Source: Ereboglobus sp.
Lineage (GTDB): Bacteria; Verrucomicrobiota; Verrucomicrobiia; Opitutales; Opitutaceae
NCBI GenBank assembly: GCA_029974595.1
Contig: JARKRC010000045.1
Coordinates: 1 to 64,000 of the forward strand
Length of the DNA: 64,000 nucleotides
Direction: 5' to 3'
Shown here piece after piece: positions 27,107-35,413 of this stretch. The stretch's first letter is position 1. Every line of letters starts with the position of its first letter. The position numbers were made by a program, and so were the translations under genes. The notes beneath the pieces were generated by a model. That model did no database searches. It was given only the letters and a program-made list of their open reading frames with translations, and was not told the origin of the DNA.

Positions 27107-27233
27107 GATGACATGGCAAACAAGACGAAAAGTCCGCGCTGTCAAGTAGGCTGTGAAACTCGCTCCTTTCCCCAAGGTTTCCTGGCGGAAACATAAGTCA
27201 ATCCATGCGGCGTATTTCCGGTTCTGATCGGGT

Positions 27234-27285
27234 GGCACGGGCATCTTGCCCGTGCCGGGCGCAGAACATGGGCAGGATGCCCGTG
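27234..27285. repeat. paired palindromes of the CACGGGCATCCTGCCCGTG family
   Basis: The first copy (27234-27256) has 10-base perfect arms, GGCACGGGCA and TGCCCGTGCC, around TCT. The second (27268-27285) is CATGGGCAGGATGCCCGT with a similar symmetry. The same unit occurs inside the formyltransferase gene at 46230-46249. The surrounding stretch 27107-27316 has no gene. Confidence 0.75.
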
Positions 27286-27316
27286 CGACTCGATCCGGTT
27301 GTGTTTTTGGTGTTTC

Positions 27317-29821
27317 TTATCTGGAAAGCTCGATGGTCACGCGGTCAACGATGACACTTGGGTCGATGCCGTGGAGGCGGAGGGTGTGGGGGCCTGCGGC
27401 GCGCGCCGGGGCGGGCAGGGGGATGTCGATCACGCGGGTGTTGGAGAGGACGCCTTGCGCCCACGCGGGGCCGCCGTCGTCGATGACGAGTCCGGCGGTT
27501 TTGGGCGCGGCGGTGTCGTTGTCGAAGGTATAGGCGATGCGGAGTGTGCCGGAGCCGTCGATCGCGTGCGTGGGGAGGATGTGGATGCGGGCGATGGCGG
27601 TTGCGGGGGCGTCGGCGTCGAGATTGTAACGGCAATCGAGGATAGGGGCGCCGTTTGCGGATTGGGATTGCGGGTTTCGGAGCGGCAGCGTGTGGGCGGC
27701 GCCGGAATGGCCGAGGCCGGAGACCGGCGTCCAGCCGTTTTTGCCGGCGGATGCGAGGCGGGCTTCGACGAGGGGCGGGCGCGGTTCCGAAGGGAGGGGA
27801 AGCTGGAAATTGGGGACGCGCCACGCGGCGATGCGCATGGATTTCCAGTCGTTGTCGGCGGGTTCGAGTTGCATGAAGTGCCGCCATTTGCCGCCGGAGA
27901 TGAGGTTGTTGTAGCGATGGGTGATGCGGGCGAGCTGGCCGTTGAGGATGTCGCCCATGTAGCCGAGCTTGTCGAGGGCGGAGCGGTCCCCGCCGAGGTA
28001 TTTGAGCGCGGCTTCCTCGCCGGTGAAGTAGCGGTTGCTGGCTAGGATGGAGCCTTGGACGGGATAATCAACGAGTTGGTAGAAGGCGTCTTGTTTTTCG
28101 GCGGGGATGCGGTCGCGGATGGCGGAGAGTTTTTCGCTCATTGAGAGCGCGAGGGCGCGGCGGCGGTCTTTGTCGGCGGGGGTGAGGTCGGAGGGGCGGG
28201 GCCTTTCGCCGGGGAGCCACCATTGGAGGTGCTCGGGCCGGCGCTCGAAATTGAAGAGGTAATACTGGCGCATCACCTCGGCGATGGCGGGGGCGTTGTC
28301 GGGGCCGAACTCGCGCGCGGCCCATTCGGACAGAAAACCAGGGAGGGTGTCGCGGTTCCAGCGGTTGATGTCCCAGGCCATTTGCAGGAAAAACTCGGTG
28401 GTGATCTCGGCGGGTTTGATGTCGCCGACGTTGGCGATCCAGATGCGGTCGGCGCCGAGTTCGCGGGCTTTGTGCATTTCTTCCCAGATGAGGGCGGGGG
28501 GCGTGGTGGCGAGCCAGAGGTAGGCGAGGGGGCGGCCGAGGTAGGAGAGGTGGTAATAGACGCCAAATCCGCCGGCGCGTTTGCCTTCGCGCATGGCGGC
28601 GCGGTCGGCATCGGTCGGGAAATTGCGGATATAGCCGAAATTGTCGTCGGGAAATAGAATCGTGACATCGTCGGGCACGCGGAGGCCGCCGCGGTAGAGG
28701 TCGAGCACTTCCTTGTAGGCGCAGAACATTTGGGGAACGCGCTCGACGTCGGGCGAAACGTGCTTTGCGATGAGCGCGCGCTGGTCGGCGAAGATTTTTT
28801 CGAGGCGGGCGATTTGTTCGTCGCGGTCGCCGCCGCCCTGCATGCCGCTGTCGTGGATGCCGCGCATGCCGAGGGTGTAGATGTTTTCGTAGCGGCCGTT
28901 GGTCTTGAGGCGCTCCTCCCAGTAGGAGAGGACGCCGTCGCGGTTGGTGACGTAGTTGTAATCCTTCGCGGGGGCGGTCCATTCGCTGACGTTGTTGCGA
29001 AGCATGGGCTCGGCGTGCGAGCTGCCCATGACGATGGCGTAGTCGGCGGCGAGGGCGGCATTGGCGGGGTTGGCGTTGAACGCGGGCGAGCATTTGTGCA
29101 TCGCGGGCCAGAGGGTGTTGGCCTTGAGGCGGAGGAGGAGTTCGAAAACTTTTTCGTAGGTTTTGGGGCCGATGCCGCCGTTTTCGGGTTCGAAGGTTTT
29201 GGCGGCCCAAGGCTGGAGCCCCCAGTCCTCGTCGTTGATAAAAATGCCGCGATACTTCACGGACGGCGGGCCGTGGCGGCGTGTGCCGGCGGCGATGTGG
29301 AGGGTGGATTTTTTCTCGGGCGTGACATCGGCCCACCAATGCCAAGGCGACACGCCGATGGCTTGCGAGAGTTCGTAAACGCCGTAGGCCGTGCCGCGCG
29401 GATCGCTGCCGGCGATGACGAGGGTGTGTTGTCCGGGCGCTGTTTCGAGGGTGGCGATAAGGAAGGTTTCCCATGCGCCGCGGAGGGCGGAGACGTCGAG
29501 TTTGCCGGAGGCCACGAAGGCGTCGATGAGCGGGGATTTGCCGAGGGTGCCGATGATGATGGCGGGGGCATCGGGGAGCTGGATTTCGGTTTTGAGCGCG
29601 GGAATTACGGCGGGGTGTTTGCCGGTGATGCGTTCGATGTCGGCCGCGAGATCGCGCGCGGCGATGGAGACGACTTTCGCGTCGGCGGCGGAATAATGGA
29701 TGCGCGCGACGGCGGTTTCGGTGACGAGCGGGAAATCGGCCACAGGCGGGACGCCCGGGGGATTCGCCTTCGCGAAAAGGGAAGTGAGGATGCAGAGAAG
29801 AAAGGCGGCTCGGACGCGCAT
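27317..29821 (-). CDS. glycoside hydrolase family 115, xylan alpha-glucuronidase
   Basis: GH115 enzymes remove (4-O-methyl-)glucuronic acid side chains from xylan. The 834-residue product has a signal peptide (MRVRAAFLLCILTSLFAKA), so it is exported. An N-terminal GH67-like beta domain covers about 35-170. The core carries KYRGIFINDEDWGLQPWAAK, NTLWPAMHK, ILFPDDNFGYIRNFP and YYHLSYLGRPLAYLWL, which are hallmarks of the family. The C-terminal beta domain is about 150 residues. The ATG at 29821 gives the signal peptide; the 113 upstream codons are shadow. It implies use of plant glucuronoxylan. No other xylanolytic gene is next to it. Confidence 0.92.
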   Translation of the reverse strand: MRVRAAFLLCILTSLFAKANPPGVPPVADFPLVTETAVARIHYSAADAKVVSIAARDLAADIERITGKHPAVIPALKTEIQLPDAPAIIIGTLGKSPLIDAFVASGKLDVSALRGAWETFLIATLETAPGQHTLVIAGSDPRGTAYGVYELSQAIGVSPWHWWADVTPEKKSTLHIAAGTRRHGPPSVKYRGIFINDEDWGLQPWAAKTFEPENGGIGPKTYEKVFELLLRLKANTLWPAMHKCSPAFNANPANAALAADYAIVMGSSHAEPMLRNNVSEWTAPAKDYNYVTNRDGVLSYWEERLKTNGRYENIYTLGMRGIHDSGMQGGGDRDEQIARLEKIFADQRALIAKHVSPDVERVPQMFCAYKEVLDLYRGGLRVPDDVTILFPDDNFGYIRNFPTDADRAAMREGKRAGGFGVYYHLSYLGRPLAYLWLATTPPALIWEEMHKARELGADRIWIANVGDIKPAEITTEFFLQMAWDINRWNRDTLPGFLSEWAAREFGPDNAPAIAEVMRQYYLFNFERRPEHLQWWLPGERPRPSDLTPADKDRRRALALSMSEKLSAIRDRIPAEKQDAFYQLVDYPVQGSILASNRYFTGEEAALKYLGGDRSALDKLGYMGDILNGQLARITHRYNNLISGGKWRHFMQLEPADNDWKSMRIAAWRVPNFQLPLPSEPRPPLVEARLASAGKNGWTPVSGLGHSGAAHTLPLRNPQSQSANGAPILDCRYNLDADAPATAIARIHILPTHAIDGSGTLRIAYTFDNDTAAPKTAGLVIDDGGPAWAQGVLSNTRVIDIPLPAPARAAGPHTLRLHGIDPSVIVDRVTIELSR

Positions 29822-29883
29822 GGGAAAAACAATGCGCGAAATCGCGGCGCGCTGCCAAGTCTGCTTGGGCGCAAATTGTGCGT

Positions 29884-30342
29884 TTACAGTTGGGCGCGAC
29901 CGGAGGCCTGCGCCATGTGGCGGCGGAGGAGCCACGCGCAGACGAGGGCGAGAAGGGCGGCGCGGGCGAGGCTGACGAGGAGCGCGGCGCGGCCCGTGGA
30001 GCCGCCAGTGCCAAAGCAGCCGCAGGAAATGTCGAGTCCGCGCGCGAGCGCGCTGGCGATGAAAACAGTGAAGACAGCGCTGCAAAACGCGAGGAACGCG
30101 AGCGCGCCCGCGCGAAGGCTGCGGATGAAGATGGCGAACGCGCAGCCGATTTCGAGCCACGGGAGATAGAGCGCGACGACGAGGGCGGGCGTGCGCGGCA
30201 CGATGCGGTAAAGCTCGATGGCGCGCGCGAAGTCCGCCGGGGCGCTTATCTTGGAAATGCCTGCATAAAGAAAAACGCCGGCGATGGCGAGGAGGGCGAC
30301 GGAGGCGGTTATCCGCGCGGCGTTGGAGGGGGCGTTGTTCAT
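29884..30342 (-). CDS. MauE/DoxX-type membrane protein
   Basis: The 152-residue product has four hydrophobic helices and the motif ISCGCFG between helices 3 and 4. This fits the MauE family (methylamine-utilisation MauE and relatives), thought to handle thiol redox in the periplasm. The ATG at 30342 overlaps the rhodanese stop by four bases. With the DUF1573 and rhodanese genes it forms a three-gene operon of periplasmic sulfur/thiol flavour. The exact partner is unknown. Confidence 0.85.
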   Translation of the reverse strand: MNNAPSNAARITASVALLAIAGVFLYAGISKISAPADFARAIELYRIVPRTPALVVALYLPWLEIGCAFAIFIRSLRAGALAFLAFCSAVFTVFIASALARGLDISCGCFGTGGSTGRAALLVSLARAALLALVCAWLLRRHMAQASGRAQL

Positions 30343-30761
30343 CGTGAGCGCCAGCCTCCCTTCAGGACAAAAATGTCGGTGTGCCCGAGTTCGCGGCGGA
30401 GTCGCACGGCGACGGCGCGGCTGGCCCCGCAAAGCGTGTCGTCGCAATAGACCACGATTCGCGTGTCGGCTGCGGCGCCGAGCGCCTCGATGACGGCGGG
30501 GAGTTGCCGCTCCCAATGCGCCTCGTTGAGCGGAAGGGCGCCGGGGGCATGCGCGGCGGCGTAGGCGTTGTCGTCGCGCGCGTCGATGAGGAGGATGCGG
30601 GTTGCGGCGGCGCGCTGCCACGCGGCGGTTTGCTCCCAGGTGGTCTCGTCGGGGGCGAGCGGCGGCGTTTGAAAAAGATCGCGATGGATATACGCGGATA
30701 TCAGCGCGGGGATTGCCGCGAGGATGGAGAGGACGAGGATCTGCCGGATGATCGCGCGCAT
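30339..30761 (-). CDS. membrane-anchored rhodanese-like protein
   Basis: The 140-residue product has an N-terminal membrane helix (about 5-23) and then a single rhodanese domain. The domain includes ILLIDARDDNAYAAAHAPGA and the active loop VVYCDDTLCGASRAVA. The catalytic cysteine position fits YCDDTLC, with the loop slightly longer than CxxxxR. The domain should face the periplasm. It starts one base after the DUF1573 stop and overlaps the MauE-type gene by four bases, so the three are almost surely co-translated. Confidence 0.87.
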   Translation of the reverse strand: MRAIIRQILVLSILAAIPALISAYIHRDLFQTPPLAPDETTWEQTAAWQRAAATRILLIDARDDNAYAAAHAPGALPLNEAHWERQLPAVIEALGAAADTRIVVYCDDTLCGASRAVAVRLRRELGHTDIFVLKGGWRSR

Positions 30762-30762
30762 T

Positions 30763-31440
30763 TCAACGCACCTGGGCGTAGGCGGTGAGTGTTGTGCCGG
30801 CGGGGAGCGGGACGGCGGGTTGCAGGGTGATGATCGCGAGGCGCGGGGTTTCCGTGTCGCGCGGCGTGATGTCGAGGCGGTAACGGCGGCCCGGTTCGAG
30901 CGTGACGAGCGCGGCGCCGATGTCGTCGCGATTGCTGGTGGCGCGCTCGATTTCGACCGGGCCGCCGCCATTGATTGTGATGTCGATTGATTTCGTGGCG
31001 GCGGGGCTGCGGGATTTCCAGAAGACGAGCCGCGGCGCAATGGTGAGCGGTTCGGGGAGATTGGCGCGGAGCGTAAGCTGGTAGGGCTCCTTGCGGTTTT
31101 TTTCGTCGGTTGTGATCGCGATGGTGCGCGTGACTTCACCGACAAGGCCCGCGCGGTCAAACGTGACGGCGATGGAGCCGGTTTCGCCGGGGGCGTAGGT
31201 TTCCTTGTCGGGCATGGGCGCGAGGCAGCCGCAGCTCGGGCGGATGTTGGTGATGACGACGGGCCTGTCGCCGGTGTTTTTGAAGGTGAACTGATACAGC
31301 GGGAGCGTTTCGCCGATCCCGGCGCGGTGCTCGATTTCGGTGCGCGTCCAGTCGAGGGCGAGAGCCGTTGTCTGCGCAAAGACGATGACGAGCGCGCCGG
31401 GCAGGATGCGCAGGGCGCGCGGGCATTTAATGAATGTCAT
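30763..31440 (-). CDS. DUF1573 periplasmic protein
   Basis: The product has a signal peptide (MTFIKCPRALRILPGALVIV, cleavage near ALA). A DUF1573 Ig-like domain follows, with the hallmark TNIRPSCGCLAPMPDKETYAPG and the strand ETGSIAVTFD. A second beta domain completes about 225 residues. Start choice is uncertain: in-frame ATGs also exist at 31467 and 31527, but the one at 31440 gives a compact signal peptide. DUF1573 proteins commonly sit with MauE and thioredoxin-fold genes in Planctomycetes, Verrucomicrobia and Bacteroidetes. The function is not established. Confidence 0.85.
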   Translation of the reverse strand: MTFIKCPRALRILPGALVIVFAQTTALALDWTRTEIEHRAGIGETLPLYQFTFKNTGDRPVVITNIRPSCGCLAPMPDKETYAPGETGSIAVTFDRAGLVGEVTRTIAITTDEKNRKEPYQLTLRANLPEPLTIAPRLVFWKSRSPAATKSIDITINGGGPVEIERATSNRDDIGAALVTLEPGRRYRLDITPRDTETPRLAIITLQPAVPLPAGTTLTAYAQVR

Positions 31441-31661
31441 GGCGAGGATGTGGAGCGGCGTGTGCATGATGCGACTCAACTGGCGGGGAGTGTTTTGTTT
31501 TTTCGGCTTTCCGCCAATGACAAACACTCCGCCCCGGCAAAATGCGCGGCTGCTTTTGTGATTAAAAAAATATCAATTTCGAGTAACTGGACATAATGCG
31601 GATGCGTGGTATGGAGCAGTGTGCCAAAATAATGGCGTTTCCACTTTGTCCTTATCACTTC

Positions 31662-32540
31662 ATGTTTTTCACCAAATATCACGCGCTCGGCAATGACTAC
31701 ATCGTCCTGAATCCCAAGGATTATCCGGACTGGCGGAACGCGCCGTCGCCGGAGCAAATACGCACGGTGTGCCACCGCAATTTCGGCGTCGGATCGGACG
31801 GGATTCTTTGGGGGCCGCTGCCGTCGAAGGACAGCCAGTTTGGCCTGCGCATTTTTAATCCGGACGGCTCGGAGGCGGAAAAATCGGGCAATGGGCTGCG
31901 GATTTTTTCGCGCTACCTTTTCGACGAGAAACTGGCGCCCTCCGACGGGCGCGCGTTCACGATCGAAACACCGGGCGGGCAGGTGAGCGTGACGATCAAG
32001 GATGCGGGGCGGGTGATCACGGTCGCGATGGGCAGCGTGAGTTTTCGCAGCGACCGCGTGCCGGTGAACCTCGGGGAGGACGGCGATTTTGCGCGCGATG
32101 TGATCAACGAAAAGCTGCGCGGCGTGGCGGATCGCGACTTTGTGTTTTGCGCGGCGACGATCGGCAATCCGCATTGCGTGCTCCCGCTCACGGCGGCGGA
32201 AGTCACGCCCGAGTTTGCGAAATACTACGGTCCCCACATCGAGACGCATCCCGCGTTTCCGAAAAAGACAAACGTGCAGTTCCTGCATGTGATTGACCGC
32301 TCGAACATCCGCATCGAAATCTGGGAGCGCGGCGCGGGTTACACGCTGGCGTCGGGAAGCAGTTCGAGCGCCGCCGCCGCGGTGGCGCATCGTCTCGGGC
32401 TCGTGGGGCGCAATGTCACCGTGCACATGCCGGGCGGTCAAATCGGCATCGAGATCGGCCATAAATACGAAATCCAGATGACCGGCCCGGTGACGCGCGT
32501 GGCCTCGGGCAGGATGGATGCGGAGATGCTTGGGGCGTAG
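31662..32540 (+). CDS. dapF: diaminopimelate epimerase homologue with both catalytic cysteines replaced by serine
   Basis: DapF interconverts LL- and meso-diaminopimelate with two cysteines acting as acid and base. The 292-residue product follows the fold throughout: FTKYHALGNDYIVL, then EKSGNGLRIFSRYL where the family has a CGNG motif, IGNPHCVL, and ERGAGYTLASGSSSSAAAA where the family has ACGSG. Ser75 (codon 31884-31886) and Ser231 (codon 32352-32354) occupy the two cysteine sites. It may be a serine-variant epimerase, an enzyme for another substrate, or inactive. The ATG at 31662 gives the family N-terminus. No second dapF lies in the window. Confidence 0.85.
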   Translation: MFFTKYHALGNDYIVLNPKDYPDWRNAPSPEQIRTVCHRNFGVGSDGILWGPLPSKDSQFGLRIFNPDGSEAEKSGNGLRIFSRYLFDEKLAPSDGRAFTIETPGGQVSVTIKDAGRVITVAMGSVSFRSDRVPVNLGEDGDFARDVINEKLRGVADRDFVFCAATIGNPHCVLPLTAAEVTPEFAKYYGPHIETHPAFPKKTNVQFLHVIDRSNIRIEIWERGAGYTLASGSSSSAAAAVAHRLGLVGRNVTVHMPGGQIGIEIGHKYEIQMTGPVTRVASGRMDAEMLGA

Positions 32541-32543
32541 TTC

Positions 32544-32636
32544 AATTTACGAATTACGAATTACGATTTACGAATGAAGGAGGAGCTTCCGCTCCGCTGG
32601 CGACTTGGGCAGCCGGAGTGCTTTCATTCGCAAATC
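32544..32636. repeat. palindromic intergenic element, word family A (TTACGAAT type)
   Basis: The left arm 32544-32576 matches the nuoK-nuoL left arm (2420-2452) at 32 of 33 bases. The right side keeps only CATTCGCAAATC (32625-32636), and the core has GGAGCTTCCGCTCC. It is a degraded copy between the dapF and miaA ends, both of which run toward it. Confidence 0.7.
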
Positions 32637-32642
32637 CCCCTG

Positions 32643-33542
32643 CTATTCGCGGGCGTCACGGATTTCGTGCGGGGGGAGTTGCGTGCGGAACCAGGTGCGC
32701 TGTTTTTTGACGAGGGCGCGGGTGTTTTGGATGATTTGCGCAGCGAGGTTTTCGGGCGCGAGTTTTCCATCGAGCATGGCGAGGGTTTCGCGATAGCCGA
32801 TGGCGCGGCAGGCGCTGGCGTTTTTTTCAAAGCCGAGCGCGCGCAGGCGGCGGACTTCGTCGATGAGACCGGCGGCGAGCATGGCGTCCACGCGCGAGGC
32901 GATTCGGGCGTCGAGTTCCTCGCGGGCGCGGTCGAGCACGGTGAGGCGCGCGTGCCAGCCGGCAAACGCGCCCGGGCGGCGGGCAAAATCGGCGGCGAGT
33001 TCGGAGCGCGCGCGGCCCGAGGCGAGGCAGCGTTCGAGGGCGCGGGTGACGCGGCGGGGGTTGGCCGTGTCGAGCGCGCCGAGGCCGGCGGGGTTGAGCG
33101 CGCGGAGCTGCGCGACGAGCGAGGGGAGGCCTTCGGCGTCGAGGCGCGCGGCGATTTCGGCGCGGAGCGCGGGCGGCACGGCGATGTCGTCAACGACAGG
33201 GGCGAAAAACGCCTTCAAATAAAAACCGCTGCCGCCGGTGACGAGGATGCGTTTGCCGCGCGCGGCGATGCCGTCAACCGCGGCGCGGGCGAGCGCGATG
33301 TAGCGGGCGATGTCCATTTGCTCGTCGCAGGGGCACACGTCGATGAGGTGATGGGGGATGCGGGCGAGTTCGGCGGGCGGGGGCTTGGCGGTGCCGATGT
33401 CCATGCCGCGATAAAAAAGAAGCGAGTCGCATGAGACGATTTCGGCGCCGTTGGCCTCGGCCCAGCGAAGCGCGTGCTCCGTTTTCCCGACAGCGGTGGG
33501 GCCGGTGAGCACGTGGAGAATTTTTTCGTTGGGCGAGGGCAT
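32643..33542 (-). CDS. miaA: tRNA dimethylallyltransferase
   Basis: MiaA adds the isopentenyl group to A37 of tRNAs reading UNN codons. The 299-residue product has the P-loop GPTAVGKT (14-21), the SCDSLLFYRGMDIGTAKP motif, PHHLIDVCPCDEQMD, and VTGGSGFYLKAF. The C-terminal tRNA-binding part includes AIGYRET and KKQRTWFR. The ATG at 33542 fits the family; an alternative lies at 33566. Its start is only 13 bases from the start of the divergent lipoprotein gene, so the two promoters must overlap the coding regions. Confidence 0.95.
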   Translation of the reverse strand: MPSPNEKILHVLTGPTAVGKTEHALRWAEANGAEIVSCDSLLFYRGMDIGTAKPPPAELARIPHHLIDVCPCDEQMDIARYIALARAAVDGIAARGKRILVTGGSGFYLKAFFAPVVDDIAVPPALRAEIAARLDAEGLPSLVAQLRALNPAGLGALDTANPRRVTRALERCLASGRARSELAADFARRPGAFAGWHARLTVLDRAREELDARIASRVDAMLAAGLIDEVRRLRALGFEKNASACRAIGYRETLAMLDGKLAPENLAAQIIQNTRALVKKQRTWFRTQLPPHEIRDARE

Positions 33543-33555
33543 GCGATCCGCCAAT

Positions 33556-34308
33556 ATGCAAAACATGATACGCTCATTCGCCAAGCCTGCGCTCGCGTCA
33601 ATCGCGTCGATCTTGCTCGTGTTTGTTTTTGCCGCCGGTTGCAAGCCCAAGTCGGATTCGGTTACGATCACCATGAAGACGGTCGCCAGCGACGACTTCG
33701 CGCACGGGCTCGACAAATGGGTCGTCGAGCAGATGCCCGGCGGCTCCGTGACGGCGAAGGACGGCGTGCTCACGATTGCGGACGAAAAGGGCTGCACCGT
33801 CTGGCTGAAGCAGAAGCTCACCGCGCCCGTCGCCATTTCATACGAAGTCACGATGAGCGCCGACGCGCGCGTCTCGGACATGAATTGCTTCTGGATGGCG
33901 AGCGATCCGAAGAGCCCGGGCGATTTGTTTCATGCCGGGCACAAACGCACGGGCAAATTTGCGACGTATGATTCGCTCAATCTCTATTACGTCGGCTATG
34001 GCGGGAATGCGAACACGACGACGCGCTTCCGGCGCTACGACGGCACGGGCGCGCGCCCGCTGCTGCCCGAGCACGACTTGACGGACGCCGCTCATTTGCT
34101 GAAGGCCGGCCACACTTACAAGATCACGCTCGTCGTGCAGGACGGCGAGGCGCGTTTCATTTGCGACGGGAAAACGGTTTTTTCCTACAAGGATCCCAAG
34201 CCGCTGACCGAGGGCTGGTTTGGTTTTCGCACGGTGCAGTCGAAAATGCTCGTGAAAAATTTCCGGGTCACGACGCCGGACGTGCGTGCCAATGTCCCGG
34301 AAAAATGA
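33556..34308 (+). CDS. lipoprotein with a DUF6250-like domain
   Basis: The 250-residue product has a type II signal peptide ending in the lipobox FAAGC (start at 33556 or the ATG at 33565), so it should be lipid-anchored. The rest is one beta-rich domain of the concanavalin-like sandwich kind. It includes NCFWMASDPKSPGDLF, YYVGYGGNANTTTRFRRYDG and YKITLVVQDGEARFICDGK, a pattern I associate with DUF6250 proteins of polysaccharide-degrading Verrucomicrobia and Bacteroidetes. It may bind or act on carbohydrate. The next gene starts directly after its stop. Confidence 0.72.
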   Translation: MQNMIRSFAKPALASIASILLVFVFAAGCKPKSDSVTITMKTVASDDFAHGLDKWVVEQMPGGSVTAKDGVLTIADEKGCTVWLKQKLTAPVAISYEVTMSADARVSDMNCFWMASDPKSPGDLFHAGHKRTGKFATYDSLNLYYVGYGGNANTTTRFRRYDGTGARPLLPEHDLTDAAHLLKAGHTYKITLVVQDGEARFICDGKTVFSYKDPKPLTEGWFGFRTVQSKMLVKNFRVTTPDVRANVPEK

Positions 34309-35244
34309 GTGCGCGCCGCCGTGATAAAAGCCTGTTTCATTTTTAATCCGCGCTCGGGCTACAACATCAGCAACCCGCGCGTCATCGAGCGCGCGCGGCG
34401 GTTCATCATCGAGCAGAATGCGTCGGGCGCGTTCGATGCGCGGCTCGTGAGCACGGAGCGTCCGCATCACGCCACGGAACTCGCGCGCGCGGCGATCGCG
34501 GACGGATGCGCGCTGATCGTCGCAATCGGCGGCGACGGCACGATCAACGAAGTCGCGAGCACGCTCGTCAATGCCCCCGCCGCGCTGGGCTTGATTCCGT
34601 GCGGCTCGGGCAATGGTCTCGGGCGGCACCTCGGGATTCCGAGGCCGGATGAAAACGCGTTTCGCACCTTGATCGAGGGCGAGGTGCGCGTGATCGACAG
34701 CGCGCGCGCAAATGAGCATCCGTTTTTTAATGTGATGGGACTCGGTTTCGACGCGGAAATCAGCGCGCGTTTTTGCACCCTCAAAAAACGCGGGTTGCCG
34801 CGCTATCTGAAAATCATCCTCTCGGAATTCCTCCGCTGCAAACCCGTGCCATGCGCGATCACATCGGACGATTCGGAGCGGCTGGAAGCGGAGGCGTTCA
34901 TCTTGGCGGTCGGCAATTCCGACCAGTATGGCAACGACGCTTTCGTCACGCCGTGCGCGCGCATCGACGACGGGCTGCTCGACTTGACGCTCATCCGCCG
35001 GATGTCGCTCGTCGGCGCGCTGCCGCTCGGGCTGCGTTTGCTCACGCGGCGTTTATACGGAAGCCGCGCCGTGACGCACTTGCGCTCGCGGGAGTTTGTG
35101 ATCGAGCGCGCGGCGGCGGGATTGATCCACACCGACGGCGAGCCGCGCGAAACGGCGGCGCGGATCGAGGTGAGGGTTTTGCCGCGGAGCTTGCGGGTGA
35201 TGACGCCGAAAGCTATTTCTTCTTCCGTCCGAAAAAGAAGCTGA
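34309..35244 (+). CDS. diacylglycerol/lipid kinase family protein
   Basis: The 311-residue product is of the DagK/YegS/sphingosine-kinase family, which phosphorylates lipid alcohols with ATP. It shows FIFNPRSGYN at the N-terminus, the nucleotide motif VAIGGDGTINEVAS and IPCGSGNGLGRHLGI. A C-terminal beta domain has GNSDQYGNDAFVTPCARIDDG and IHTDGEP. The start is a GTG immediately after the lipoprotein stop; an in-frame GTG four codons on (VIKACFIFNP) is also possible. The substrate is not known. The 3' end overlaps the convergent small membrane protein gene by 32 bases. Confidence 0.88.
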   Translation: MRAAVIKACFIFNPRSGYNISNPRVIERARRFIIEQNASGAFDARLVSTERPHHATELARAAIADGCALIVAIGGDGTINEVASTLVNAPAALGLIPCGSGNGLGRHLGIPRPDENAFRTLIEGEVRVIDSARANEHPFFNVMGLGFDAEISARFCTLKKRGLPRYLKIILSEFLRCKPVPCAITSDDSERLEAEAFILAVGNSDQYGNDAFVTPCARIDDGLLDLTLIRRMSLVGALPLGLRLLTRRLYGSRAVTHLRSREFVIERAAAGLIHTDGEPRETAARIEVRVLPRSLRVMTPKAISSSVRKRS

Positions 35245-35407
35245 AGTAGATGCCGAGGGCGGCGAGCAGGATCAGCCACCACAGATAGCGGATTTCACGC
35301 GCGGCGAGCTGCGCGAAGGAAAGGACGCGCGGGAAAATGATGCACAGCGCGATCGCGGTGATGATCGCGACGGCAATGAGGATGCGTTTGCGTGTCTCCG
35401 GTGTCAT
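35213..35407 (-). CDS. small membrane protein, two helices
   Basis: The 64-residue product begins MTPETRKRILIAVAIITAIA, has two hydrophobic helices (about 9-26 and 40-58) and ends FFFGRKKK. I recognise no family. It ends inside the convergent lipid kinase gene. It starts six bases before the proC stop side and is on the same strand as proC, so it may be the last gene of that unit. The hydrophobic pattern and basic flanks support a real gene. Confidence 0.6.
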   Translation of the reverse strand: MTPETRKRILIAVAIITAIALCIIFPRVLSFAQLAAREIRYLWWLILLAALGIYFSFFFGRKKK

Positions 35408-35413
35408 GCGAGG

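Noticed and set aside
28068-30014. A 648-codon frame on the same strand as GH115, plus a 479-codon frame opposite it
   Set aside because: Both are arginine- or glycine-rich shadows of the GH115 gene with no family pattern.
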